Below, piece after piece: positions 52,970 through 64,000 of a DNA stretch of 64,000 bases; position 1 is the first letter of the stretch, and every line of letters begins with the position of its first letter. The DNA comes from Calycina herbarum (Eukaryota > Ascomycota > Leotiomycetes > Helotiales > Pezizellaceae), in NCBI GenBank assembly GCA_001414485.1, contig LLEY01000005.1:620001-684000 (forward strand), written 5' to 3'. The notes under the pieces were generated by a model that ran no database searches, had not been told where the DNA came from, and saw only the letters and a program-made list of their open reading frames with translations. The position numbers were made by a program, and so were the translations under genes.

Positions 52970-55900
52970 TCACGACCCTTCCCGCTGGACAGTAGGATGA
53001 GTAGGAGGCATCTTCTTCGTAAACTTAAGCGTAACAATCCTCCTAGGAGGTGGTGTAGCACTAGCACTCGAATTTGTAATCGTATGTGGAGAATGATTAT
53101 TTACCGGTGGTGCAGCTGCAGCGTGTGCGGACGTGGAGTTTGAATGGGATTTTGAAGATGATGACTTTGGTGCGGAGGATAATGTCTTTGGTGGACCACT
53201 TGGGAGAACCTTACGACCAGACGAATCAGGAAGTGGTTTTCTACCCGACGAAGGACCAGCAGGACCAGATGGAGAAGAACTATGCTTTGGGACCGCATCC
53301 GGGAGTGGCTTTCTGGCCTTGTTGGGGGTGTTGTTTGTCATGGAAAGAGCCGGTGCCGAAACAGAAATTGTGGATGTTGAAGTTGTGGCCACAGCTGGAG
53401 AGGGTCTTGGTGAAGGTCGTGCGACACCAGGAGCCGGAGAACTACGGACAGAGGACGATTTGCTTGAATTTCCGCCCGCTGGACGAGGAGAACGGCTCAG
53501 AATTGCTTGTGCCTTCTGCTTGAGGTGCTCTGGATATTTGATTCTCACGATCTTTCGAGCTCTCTTGGAAGGGGGTTCCTCAGCACCTTCGGAGTCCAGA
53601 GGACGTTTCGGAGGTTTCATTGAGCCACCTGTAGATTTCGACACAGAACCAGAACCAGATCCGGACTTCGACATTGAGGAGCTAGGCTTTGGTGTCGAAG
53701 AAACGGGCTTGGGTGGTAGAGAAACTGGCTTGGAAGGTAAAGAACTTGGCTTTGGTGTTGAAAACCAAGGCTTCGATGCTGACGCCGATGATTTCGTGAG
53801 GCTTATGCGCACTGTACCGCCGCTACTCGAAGCAGAAGCAGACATTGAGGCTGGTGTTGCTGCTTGAGGTCTCGGTGCTGGAGTTTGGGCCTTTACTATT
53901 ACTGGCTGAGGTGCAGGTGTCGGTGGTGGAGGCTCAGGTGTTACTGTAGCAAGAGAGTATTTCAGACCATTGGCAGCAGCGAGCTTCTTTACCAAAGGAT
54001 CCTCCGGTGTCGGTGTGGTTCTGACTCTAGGTGTTTCTTTCAAAACCAGGACACCCTCCTAGTTACATAGTTAATAAGAGTAGCTCAATTACGCAATAAT
54101 TTAAAACACACCTTTACTTTAGTCTGACCCTCCTTTGGCTTAGTTGGTACATACGTGGCCTTGCGATAGTGTGGCAATCTAACCCTAAGAATCATGGTGC
54201 TCATGTGGTCATAGAGAATTGAACAGATATCCAACAAATCGAGTTGATCAAATGGCCCATTCGTGGTCGATTTGATGGAATCCCACAATGCTTCCTTGAG
54301 CACCTCATTGGCCTTCAACTCGGATTTGAGAGCAAGTAGAGCACCATCGATAGTCGTAGTACGCGAAATCTGCAGCTTTCGAGCCTCGGCTCGTTCTTCA
54401 GTCAAACCGTCTTCGATAGTCAACTCGCCCGCATTCGGATCCACCTCTGGCGGTTGCGTCACAGCCTCTGCCTCCTTGTGGTGACCAAAAGCTACAGTAG
54501 CCAAACCCATACAGAATACCTCGAAGAGATGAGTTCGGGTATATGGAGAAGTGTCGGTGCTGAGGACTTTCAATAGAAGCTTGCAGACCTGATCATTGGT
54601 GATAAAACCAAGATCAATGAGTGACTCAAAGGCCTTGATTCGAACCAAATCCAAAGTGCCATCAAGTAGATATTGTACAAAGTCCAATGGCTCCAAGGTA
54701 ATAACCTTGGCCTTCATTAGACGATAGTACGCATCGAGGACCGTAATGGTGTAAATATTTTGATACGAATCAATCCACTCATCCATACGACGGTAACGAT
54801 CCAACTGATCAAGTACCTCATTCTTGAATTGTTCAGGCTCGTCGTCATCTTCATCTTCACTGTTTCCAGCAACAAGCATCTCTTCACCTGGCTTACGCTC
54901 TACTGGCATCAGAGAGGTTGCAAGACAAGACAACAAATTGGCGATCTTGTAGTAATCGGAAAATCGATTGTTACCGTTGTCGTTAAACTTGAGCATATCC
55001 ATGATGAGATGCCTAGCTTCTGGAGGACAATGTCCATTTCTATCTCGAATCTCGGACAAAGCCTCAGGGATTGCCTTTTCAACATAATATAGCCTCTTGT
55101 CTTCAAAGTTGTTGGATCGAGGCATCTTGGTACCTTGGTAGCAAGAAAGTTCCTGGAATGCCTTCTCGAGTTGCTTCAGACCCACCCAATCAACGGCTTC
55201 GGTGGCATGAACCTTCAAAAGCTTTGCCGCCATCTTTCGAATGCCCCAGAAATATCGTTCGTCCATCAAAGTTCTGGTCAAGAATGTGGCCACGAGACGG
55301 TGGTTAGGCATGGTAGCCAGGAACATCATCGACTCCTGCTGAGCAACGATATCTCGATCCTGCTGAAGTTGGGAGACATACATGTATGCTGGCATCGTTT
55401 CGAATTTCTTCTCGCAAAGCCATTCGAAGTCGGCGTCGATACGCATCCATTCGTAAGATTCCAGTTTCATTCTATCTTCCGTATCCTTGTCCCATTCAGC
55501 AAGTCCCCAATCTCTCATTTCATCGGGTGTTTGAAGATTATCTCCCAAGCAGTAGTAGAGAGCAGCATCTTCGCCGTCTGCAGGACCCTCGGCTGCAGCA
55601 TTCTCGCGTTCCTTGTGGCGTCGATTTCGCTTGAGGCGCTTGTACTTGGTATTGTAGGGAATTTCGATCTTCTGAGCCTTGGATGTTAACTCGACAATGT
55701 GTTCGTAAGGAGTACCGTCAGCCTCATGAATCCGAATTGTCAACGGTCCTGTAAAAAGAGGTTGTATCTCCCCGGCATAAACCTTGTTGACTTCTTCCTT
55801 GACCTCTCTTGGGAATGAATTCTTTTTGAGCAGTCGTTGAGTAGGCTCTGTGTCCTGACGTTGGTAAATGGTCATATCGACACAAAGCTTCTTCTTGTTG

Positions 55901-58077
55901 AATCTTTGAGAGATAGTAAACTTAGGACAACCAGCACCGTAGACCCACTGATCCCAGAAAGGCTCAGTCTGCCGATACTTGGTAATCTTTTCAACTGATC
56001 GACGGAATTCCTTGGTGCTCAACACGCTGTCTTCTGGGGGGCCGGTGTTTGCGTTAATGATAAGCTTAGTGAGAACCCGAGTAAGTCCAAAGGTTCCAGA
56101 TGCCTTATGACAACGTTTGTCGAGAATGTAGCATACGAGAGGTGCCTTCAAAGCCATGAAATCGCTCTCATATTCCCCCAGATGAAGAATCTCGCCAAGA
56201 CTATAAATTGATGGTCTCTCAATATCCTCCTGTACCAATCTATCCGAGAGAGTCTTTTGGCGGAACATGTAGTCGTTAAGACCACAGGTCAGCTTCATAT
56301 AAAGACCAGCCATATAATGTGAGAGGCCAATTGGAATCCAGCGGTCTGTTGGTTGATTCGGAACCATGGCGACACCAAACCACTGAGTAGCCGCTGCATG
56401 AATAATTGTTCTGAGACTTTCGACCTCTGGATCAATAATATCTTCATTGATGAGCAGTCTAGTGCTGCAAAATGAGAGGGAAGCCGTATGTTCAGTATCT
56501 CTAACCTGATCATCGACAAAAACAATGGAGTATTGAGAAAAGGGGTATCGAGCAAATTTCTCAGTAAACCAGTCCATGGCGTGAGCGAGAGGTTGAGCAG
56601 TGTGTCGTACTTGCGAAGACCGCCCTGGGAGACAGTATCCAAGAACCTTTAAACCTTGTTGGCCTAGCCTCTCCGCGGCGTCATGCTGGCGAAATTCTGT
56701 CATATCAATTTGCTCAAATGGACCAATGGCAAAGCCAATGTGCTGTGGAGCTACAGGTCGAATGCACTCGAAAGACGTGATCTTTTTAGTGCTGTCATCA
56801 ACATCAACAATCTCTCGAAACTGTTCCCCAGAGCATACAACGACCATCTCCAAAAGCTTTTCCTCGTCGCTGAGGTTAACCTCATACTCTTCTGTGGGGT
56901 TGACACCATTCAAATGACCACGAGTAGAGTCCTTCTTGCTAGGATGTGCCTTGTGGGGTTTCGTAGGCTTTCGTTCAAGAGCTTCGCCCAAGGTCCGAGA
57001 ACATTTGATATTGATATTCCATGTTGATCTCATGGCTGGGTCATCAACACAAGGGAAGATGCATGATGCGGTTCCGGGGTCAATGGAGTGGCGGGTGTAC
57101 ACATTCGGGAATCTGGCGTCGCCTTCACTCAAGCCGACGAAGTGCAAGCCGTCGCGGAAGTGTTTGATAGTGAATTGAATGGTGATCTTCAAAGGCTTGT
57201 ATCTGCCAGATTGCTCAGCTGCAGTCTTGGGGGTCAAGGTAGGCGTGGCGGAAAGAGGAGCACCGTTAGGTCCAACTCTCTGGGAAAGTGGTGTTGCTGC
57301 CTTGTCGGAGAAAGGATCGGCCTCTTGGATGCGAACACCGCGGGGGATAGCAATCTTCAATGCGCCATTTGCTCTCTGATCTGTAGTCAGACAGGAGATT
57401 CTGTGTTGTTGGATTTGAGCCTGGTGCGCGCCCCAGTCAACGTTCAAGGGGATGTCCATCTTCTTCATTGGATCCTCGTACTCAAAATTTGCCTCGATGT
57501 CTTCGACCCAAACATGGTTATCCGCAATCGTGCATTGGCGCGCATCGATTCTGACGTGCTCGAGGTCTTTGGTTTGTGGTGAAATTGTAATTTCGGTGCG
57601 TCCGGTCAAGGTCTGAGTAGCAAAGTCGACGTGCAAGTCGAGCTTCTGATTTGACACCAAAAAGCCATAGACAGGCACAAGCGGCTTCCCTGGAGCAACC
57701 TCAGCCAGAGGTACCGTCGGATCCAGATCCATCATGTCTGCAAGTGCGCTAGGCATGGCGGATTCGATGTCGTCGTCGGATTCGCTGTCGTCGAACTCCT
57801 GGTGTTTGTTTCTGTCGGCGCTCGTGATGCTCAATATGCTTCTGTGTATCACCGTCACCGAGCGTCGTGCTCGCGCAGGATACGGCTTGCCGTTCTCGAT
57901 CTTCGCATATATGTCGAGCTTGTCTTTGGTCTTGTGGAAAGCCTTCCAATATTGTGTAAGTTTCTTCTTCGTCTTAAACCCGTGTCGGGCGTTGTTGGTA
58001 TTGAGAACCAGGCGTGGAATCACATCAGGTAGGTCTGGATTGTGGCGGTAAATGGGGTTGGGGAGATGGGTAGCCAC
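52970..58077 (-). CDS. TAF2: TFIID subunit TAF2
   Basis: Two exons, 58077-54112 and 54058-52970, give 1684 residues; the 53-bp intron is phase 0 after TKVK. The N-terminal two thirds resemble M1 aminopeptidases, as TAF2 does: an N-terminal beta domain (PVYGFLVSNQKLDLHVDF; LTGRTEITISPQ), a YTRHSIDPG and FPCVDDPAMRSTW region, and a helical peptidase-like part. The zinc-binding HExxH is not present; the equivalent place reads IIHAAATQWFGV, so the protein should be catalytically inactive. HEAT-like helices follow. The last 360 residues are Ser/Pro-rich with basic clusters (SKRARKIVRIKYPEH) and look disordered. TAF2 contacts the Initiator in promoters and recruits TAF-TBP. The start is the first ATG of the long frame. 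Family is certain from the combined pattern. Confidence 0.93.
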
Positions 58078-59066
58078 GGTGACTGTGTGTGCGAAAGAAG
58101 GAGGGGTCGATTCGATCCAGGGGCTTAGAGGAAGAAATACAGGTTCGAGATACCTGTAGATCGACGCTGGAAAGCTGAGGTCAAGGATGGATTCGCAGTG
58201 ACCTAGAGGGAGACAGGCAGGTTGGACAAAGATCGGTGGAGAGACAGACGTATTAATTCACAGGTAATCGAACCGAAGAGCTGTTGGTACAGAACGTATT
58301 ATGCTTGGTGCAATGCAGCAGAAGTTTGTAGTGGTGAGCTCAAGATGTTGTCGTTGACGTTGTCGTAAGAAGGTATTTTGGGGAACTGGTGCACCCTTGA
58401 ATTCTTACCCTTTTATGTTGCGGGCCAGGCCGATGGGTGACGCGCGCACTGGAAGCTGTGTCCCAGGCACGCTCGTCTGGGGCGACGCGTTGTGCGGTTC
58501 AAGTGAATCCGCGACAGTGATGGTGTTGAATTGTCAAGCTTCACTTCGAGACATCTTCACATGTACGCGCACGTGACCCAGCCTTGTTCCTTGTACCACC
58601 TGCAGCTAGGTAGCGAATTAGATCATCGTTTTTTCAACAAGGGGTACATTGCGGGGAACGGCCTCTGCAGGCGGCCTCGGGGATTAAATTGACACCTAGC
58701 TGCTCTGCGAGCTCCCGACTTCTTCATGACGATGCGAATGTCCAAAGTTACGGGTAAATGCAAGCATTTACAAATAGCTTGCTATCACGGAACAGAGTCC
58801 CCTGTTTAAGAAAATGGAACGCAGTTTTTATTTTTTACTCCTCGAGTAGAGTCTTATGATACAACCAGGAAAACCCCTCCAAAAGTCTGACCATCCATCC
58901 ATCAATCGTATCCCTCGTCCTTCCCTGAAAATCAAACTCCATACCCATATGCAATAGTCTACTTTTACAAACTCCCCACATCAAAAACAACAACAGCAGG
59001 CCCCAGCCAAATGAAGCACTTTCGATTTGGCCCTAATAAACCATTTCCTCTGAGAAAGAAGAGTCA
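58078..59066. other. intergenic region
   Basis: About 1 kb with the TAF2 promoter and leader and the 3' UTR of the Sas4-domain gene. A CACGTGAC word lies near 58570. No gene, RNA or repeat is recognised. Confidence 0.4.
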
Positions 59067-60653
59067 TCATGATTTACTAATCCTTCTATCACGTCTCTTC
59101 CTCCGCGCATGAGCCTTCAGTGTCTCCTCGTCCCTAAACTCCTCGGGCAACTCAAAATCCCCTTCAGGTACCTCGGGTATTGGATGACCCCATGCAGAAA
59201 CGCTTCGGTTGCTTCTTCGATGTTTTCCCAGTGCCGAAGCTCTCAGGTGAGGTTTCGCGAAGAAAGAAGTAAACTCCTTCTGTGGCTCCTCATCAGCTAA
59301 GACGACAATTGTTCCAGCTCGACTTCTCCGGGTGGGTGGTCGAACAACAGGCGCCGAGCGAGCAGTTGCTTCCTCATGCAGCTGTCTCGCCGCCGAAGCA
59401 TCAATATCGCTATAATCCGGGGGGTCGCCATTGCTCTCATTGTCGTCATCAACATCCAACTGCTCCGACTCGGCCTGTGCTTCAGCTTGCGCAGCATCCC
59501 TCTCCAACTTCCTCCGTTTCTCCTCGTCCTTCCATGTTTGGAACTTGGCCAGAATGGCTTCGCATCCCTTGATAAAATGATCACGAGCAGGTTCGTACTC
59601 CTTTTTCTTGGAATCCGTAATACCACTCACACCTATAAGCTTCAACCAATCATGACCTTGTAATCCCTCCAACAGTCGAATGACTTGGTCTTTCTCGTGC
59701 TTTGCCCGTCCCTTGTCATTATTCCGGATTCCCTTCTCCTGCCGTTCAGGCCTCTTGTGTATAGCTTCGAAATACTCGCGTGACAACGGATCTTCCCCAC
59801 CTTCCTCCTTATAATTCTTAAACATGAACGAGAAATCCACTCTCTCCGCATTACGTATGTTATGGAATATCGAAGAGGGGTATTCTTTGAGGGAGTATTG
59901 GTGTTGTGCATTCGACTTGCGAGGGGAGGTGGGTTGTTTTGTGGAGGTCTTGGCGCTATCGATTATGATTATGGGGGTATCTACATTCAAAATATCTATC
60001 ACAAAAATCAGCACGAGCTTCAATGGCAATTAAAATAAGAGGAGGGGAAAGAACTTACGCTCCTCCTTGGGCTCGTTCCCAATCACCTCATCGTATTCGG
60101 GGAAATATGCCGACAATTCGCTCTTGAATCTCGCCCCCTCTTGTGATCGCAGCTTCCGCTTCTCATCCTTGAGATCTGCTGCATTTGGGTTTAATCGATC
60201 CAACTCGTGCTTAATCCCATTCGCAACTTTCTGGTGATGATCTGCGGGTTTTCGGACTGGCGGTGTCGGAGCTTTTATTGGTGTTTGGGTCGCGACTTCA
60301 GGGTTTGGCGGTGCTGCTGCTGTGGTGGGTGGTGGTGGTGGTGAAGTTGGGGGGTTCAGCACTGGGGCAGCGGCCGGCTTCGCATTCCTCTTAATGACGA
60401 GAGATCTGGTCTTTGGCTGCAGTTGCTGCCTTGGTTGGATCTTGACCGTAATTTTGGCCTTTTTGGCCTTGAGAGCCTGCTCATCGTCATCAATCGAGTC
60501 GCGAGGTCGCTTTTTGCGCCCGATGTTGGATTGTTGGAGGCGATTGTGGACGATGTTGTGGTTGCTTGGGGATATCGCGACGTTGCTTCTCGTGCTGGAT
60601 CGGGTGGAGAGTCCTTCAGACCGTCTCGAGGTGCGAGTAAAAGTTGACGCCAT
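59067..60653 (-). CDS. Sas4-domain chromatin protein
   Basis: Two exons, 60653-60059 and 59995-59067, give 507 residues; the 63-bp intron is phase 1. The N-terminal 200 residues are basic and Pro-rich (RRSEGLSTRSS; KKRPRDS; TVKIQPRQQL). The central part from about residue 255 has the SAS4 layout: EYFEAIHKRPERQEKGIRN, HEKDQVIRLLEGLQGHDWLKLIGVSGI, KKKEYEPARDHFIKGC. The C terminus is acidic then basic (AHARRKRRDRRISKS). In yeast Sas4 is a subunit of the SAS histone H4K16 acetyltransferase complex. In filamentous fungi domain members are less studied, so complex membership is an inference. Confidence 0.82.
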
Positions 60654-62025
60654 TGGGATGTTGGAGATCGTAGAGCATGTCGCGTCTCTGCAAAGGGCGA
60701 GCAGATTGAGGAGAGGGCAGAGTTGTTCTTCCGACCAAGGTTTGCCAGGGCGGGTTGGGCTTGTATCATAGTCTGGTCGCTCTCCCAGTCTGTGTTTTTA
60801 GCGACAGCAACTGCGAGTTGAAAGCCCCGTGCCTGCGTCAGATTTCACGACCACACAATCTGGAATTTGAGGATTTCTTTCGTTCGAGAGGCACTCTACC
60901 CAGCTTCTGCTCATTTTCCATGCATAATTGTAAATATGCAAGTCAACCGTGTGTGATGCTTCGTCGTGGAGTTACACCATCCCATGCTTTGAATGACTCG
61001 GAGATGGATTTCATGCAACGCCGACCTTCTTCTCTGTCGGTTTGTGGAGTGAGGGAGAAGCATCTCACACGAAATAAATGCTCTTCATGAAAATTAATTG
61101 GAGCTATTCAGGTCCATTTCTCAAAAGGTACCGATTGAAAAAAGTATAATTTCTTCTAGAACGAATTATCTATTCATTGAATGGACCTCGGTCTCGGTGC
61201 ATAAAACCCCGAAAGAAAAGCAATTACAGTGATATAAATAGCAACTTCAGACTTCACATGAAAGCCACCATTCCCCTTGAGATTTTGTGTGGCTCTTTCC
61301 ATTTCTTGAAATTCTGCCACGTTCTACTCAATGCAGCTTCGACATTTCCACTTGCTATTCCATATGGTCATTAGAACACAGTAATGCGGTACCTGGGTTT
61401 TCGGATTTTCAAAATAAAGAAGTTTTGGTATCGAGCGTTTATTTACTGTCGATCTCCAAACTTGCTGTTGATTTTCTTCTGGGATCATTCTTTTTTGGGG
61501 GGGGGGGGAGGCCGGGAGGTCATATAAAGTAGTTTATGCGAAAAAAATCTTCGAATGGACAGGTAGGCTGTGGGATATCATTAAGAGAACTACAAATGAA
61601 CTTCGTCGGAGCTTTTGTGGTTTAATCGGCATAATTGAAACCAGAGTCTTCAAAGACAAAAGGAAGAATTTAGAGTATCAGACTTGAGGGTAAGTCAACA
61701 CAAGGCCAAACAAAAATGAGGATCCTACTCCCTGAAGTATGTTTCGGAGTTCTGCTACTAAAATCTGCCAAGGCTTCCCAACCTACCAGGTTGAAAATAA
61801 TACTTGAATTTCACCCTAAGACCAAGTCAACTTCCAACATAGTATAGATAGTGACACTCTTGAATCAGAGCAAAACTTCAAGGCAATCATAAAATGATGG
61901 AAACAGGAAATGCATTTCTCAGTTTCAAACTCCTAGAGACTCATCGAACTCGCTTACACTGGTTGGAAGCGTAGGTAGAATGAAGCGAACTTTCTCTTCC
62001 TTTTTCAGTGCCGAAGTAAGAGTGG
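60654..62025. other. intergenic region
   Basis: About 1.4 kb. The first part is the leader and promoter of the Sas4-domain gene. There is a G-run (11 G) at 61499-61509. A short upstream exon of the 62026 gene could lie just before it (a splice-like AG and GTAAGAG near 62010-62020), but I cannot decide. Nothing else is recognised. Confidence 0.4.
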
Positions 62026-62852
62026 ATGGGAGATTGTTTCTTACATCCAAATCCAGTGGCAGCAAAGGACATTCAGCAGCTCACCCAATGGGAAGCACCC
62101 GGAAATGGTATTGACGCACTCCGAAAACTCCTTATAATCGGCAGGATAACCTTTGAAGAGTTTCGCCGCCCAATATTATCCTTCCCGATTCTTAACAACG
62201 CCAACGACCCCGACGGCAAGAAGCGAAAAGAGTACCTCAAACTCGCTACTCGCTACAATGTAACTCGCGTCAGAATCCGAACGAAGGCAACACGAGAATA
62301 CTACGACCAGAGACTCAAAAAACTCAAAAACGACCCGCAAGCCTGGGAAATGATAAATGAGCTTAGACTGGAGCGTTATGAATGTGAGATGAAGGTTCAA
62401 ATAGACGATTCTGTCAACGTTCTCGACCAACCACTAGCAAAACTTCTTACTTTCAGACCCTTTTGTGAAAGCATATTAGGTTGGGACGCTGTTGAAGAAG
62501 GTGAACACCGCAAGCAAGACGAATTCGCTATGGTAAGAGTCATTTTATGGACCTATCGTATTCAATCCCCCCCCCCCTTAAAAAAACATAGAAGGTCTAA
62601 CACCATAAAGGAGAGCATCTCTTCACATGTCGGATACCCTCCATATGAAGCATTGTCCGGGGTTCCGTTCTCTCTTCACTATACCCAGGTAAGCAAAATA
62701 TCTCTTCCACCCACTCATTAACTTGAGCTTATGCTAACTTCTTTTTCCCCGCGAAGCCCGAATCCACTGCCGATAACAACAATACCAAACAACCGAGTTC
62801 AGTCGAAATGGCAAGTAATGAATGTAGCATCGAACGTAGGGAAAGTCCATAG
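62026..62852 (+). CDS. small hypothetical protein, three exons
   Basis: Exons 62026-62532, 62611-62688 and 62757-62852 give 226 residues. Both introns are phase 0. Intron 1 has GTAAGAG, an 11-C run, branch TCTAAC and acceptor AAAG; intron 2 has GTAAGC, branch GCTAAC and acceptor GAAG. The product is helical and highly charged: TFEEFRRPILSFP, RNVTRVRIRTKATREYYDQRLKKLK (broken here only by length), ELRLERYECEMKVQ. It has no signal peptide or membrane segment. The tail after exon 2 is Ser/Asn-rich. Intron 1 is in frame and has no stop, so it could be retained. An upstream exon cannot be excluded. Family not recognised. Confidence 0.55.
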
Positions 62853-64000
62853 GGAGGTTTCATGATAGCATCATACGGCTCTTGGTTTTCTCAGCAATCT
62901 TTACTTCCCATAAGCTAGACCATGAATGAAATACAAGAATTTGACCCCGACAACTCTCATAATTTTTGAGAAGAGCTTAGGTATAGTATAAGACCATCTG
63001 ACACAATAACAATTTTATCAAATACTAGAGTTACCAGCAGGTGTACAACTATGATTCTCAAGTGACCCGCACTGAGGGGTGTACCATAATGGTTGACTTT
63101 AGGGTTTTCGACGAGGAACCAACTCTATGTACATGACACCTGCGCAAAGACCACCTACGAAAGTCATGTGGCAGTAATTACTGAGATGGTTAGCGAAGGG
63201 GTTAGACGCAAATGATAAAGGAAGAGCAATGTATTCACGATAAGCTTTTACGTTGGAAAGGGAGTTATCCTTGAATACTAACTGGTATCTCAACAGTAGC
63301 ATAGTAAGTTCTCTCATTACAAAACCCTAATTTTTAAATCTGTAGCATCTATCTCACCTAGTGCATCAAACAGTATCAAGGACGAACTGGGATATAAAGC
63401 TTTTCCTAAAGGATCATTGGACCATATCTTTACTAAGCAATGTGTAGAAGCGGTGGCCTATTCGGAAACACCTATCATTCTTTTCTGACTTCAAAATCAG
63501 TAGTCTTAAACATTTAAGCTCATCTAGCTCGACATGACGATTGTTTGTCACTTACCTCCCCTCTTCATTTCAAGCTTCCACTAGCAAGTGACCAACCATC
63601 AAAAACGATAATGAATTAGATCTCGACAGCAAAAACAACCCGCTGTTCATGTAGAAGAAAGTACAAAATTTCAGCTCGACACTCCACCAAGGCAGAATAA
63701 AAGCCAAACCCTCACATTCGTAATCGCTATGTCCATCCCTAGAGTTGATTAAACTGCTCCGAAAAGGCAAGCCATCTTTCTCTGTGATGACTTCTTGTGG
63801 TCGGTCCATCAAAAGAACAAACACGAGGAATATATGTACCCCCTAAGGATAGGAATCTCCAAAAGATCAAGACAGAAGAAAAGTTGGCCACGACTCCTCG
63901 CAGATCACCAAAAACAGACTCCTGTTTATTAACTTACGTTTCTATTCCGCTTTCTCCTACCACCCCAGTATCTACTTCAAAGTATCTGTTCTCCCGCATC
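62853..64000. other. intergenic region to window end
   Basis: About 1.1 kb with no supported coding frame; the open frames on the minus strand at 63099-63317 and 63570-63824 have no protein-like pattern. No RNA gene or repeat was recognised. The promoter of a gene outside the window may begin here. Confidence 0.4.

Noticed and set aside
53086..53867. Plus-strand frames opposite the TAF2 tail
   Set aside because: They are shadows of the Ser/Pro-rich TAF2 C terminus, which is joined in frame to the main exon.
1..64000. CRISPR array, tRNA or rRNA genes
   Set aside because: No regularly spaced repeat array, no convincing tRNA A/B boxes with a cloverleaf, and no rRNA-like sequence were seen by eye. 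A covariance-model search would be decisive.

Overview
The window looks like nuclear DNA of a filamentous ascomycete (Pezizomycotina). Genes are compact. Introns are mostly 46-80 bp with GT..AG ends and CTAAC-like branch sites. The proteins recognised (TAF2, Sas4-domain protein, Cdc26, Rpp1, Ssb-type Hsp70, ABCC transporter, 2EXR/F-box-like family) fit such a fungus. A Leotiomycete (Helotiales) is my best guess, but that is an inference from gene style, not a database result.

Layout. 0.3-4.2 kb: a GPALPP/DUF3752 protein (+) and a membrane RING-H2 ubiquitin ligase (-). 6.8-7.8 kb: a five-exon cyclophilin H (+). 10.1-13.3 kb: a divergent pair with a very short shared promoter, a NDUFAF7/MidA methyltransferase (-) and a membrane-anchored cysteine synthase (+). 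14.6-15.5 kb: an unrecognised gene broken by an in-frame stop. 17.6-20.2 kb: divergent TFIIS (-) and RNase P subunit Rpp1/p30 (+). 20.5-22.5 kb: a secreted repeat protein built from phase-1 exon modules. 24.1-26.9 kb: a DUF1295 membrane protein and a GFA-domain protein (+). 30.7-32.2 kb: a SAP-like hypothetical protein (+). 33.2-35.5 kb: an Ssb-type Hsp70 with an 18-nt exon (+). 37.5-42.1 kb: a full ABCC transporter (+).

43.3-48.3 kb is the accessory part of the window. It holds a hAT-like MITE with a perfect 8-bp target duplication, three 2EXR-like paralogues (one decayed, two intact), a gene fragment, direct repeats, and a decayed copy of the 30.7-kb SAP-like gene whose promoter was duplicated with it. 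48.4-51.3 kb: mitochondrial ribosome recycling factor (+), an RGG-rich protein (-) and Cdc26 (+). 53.0-60.7 kb: TAF2 and a Sas4-domain chromatin protein (both -). 62.0-62.9 kb: a small three-exon hypothetical gene (+).

Most recognised genes are housekeeping genes in transcription, chromatin, RNA processing, proteostasis and mitochondrial translation or assembly, and they form no pathway cluster. The more unusual material is the phase-1 exon-modular repeat protein, the promoter-inclusive duplication with decay, and the MITE and stem-loop repeats around it. Exon junctions were worked out by hand from reading frame, GT/AG sites and family conservation; none has been tested against transcripts.
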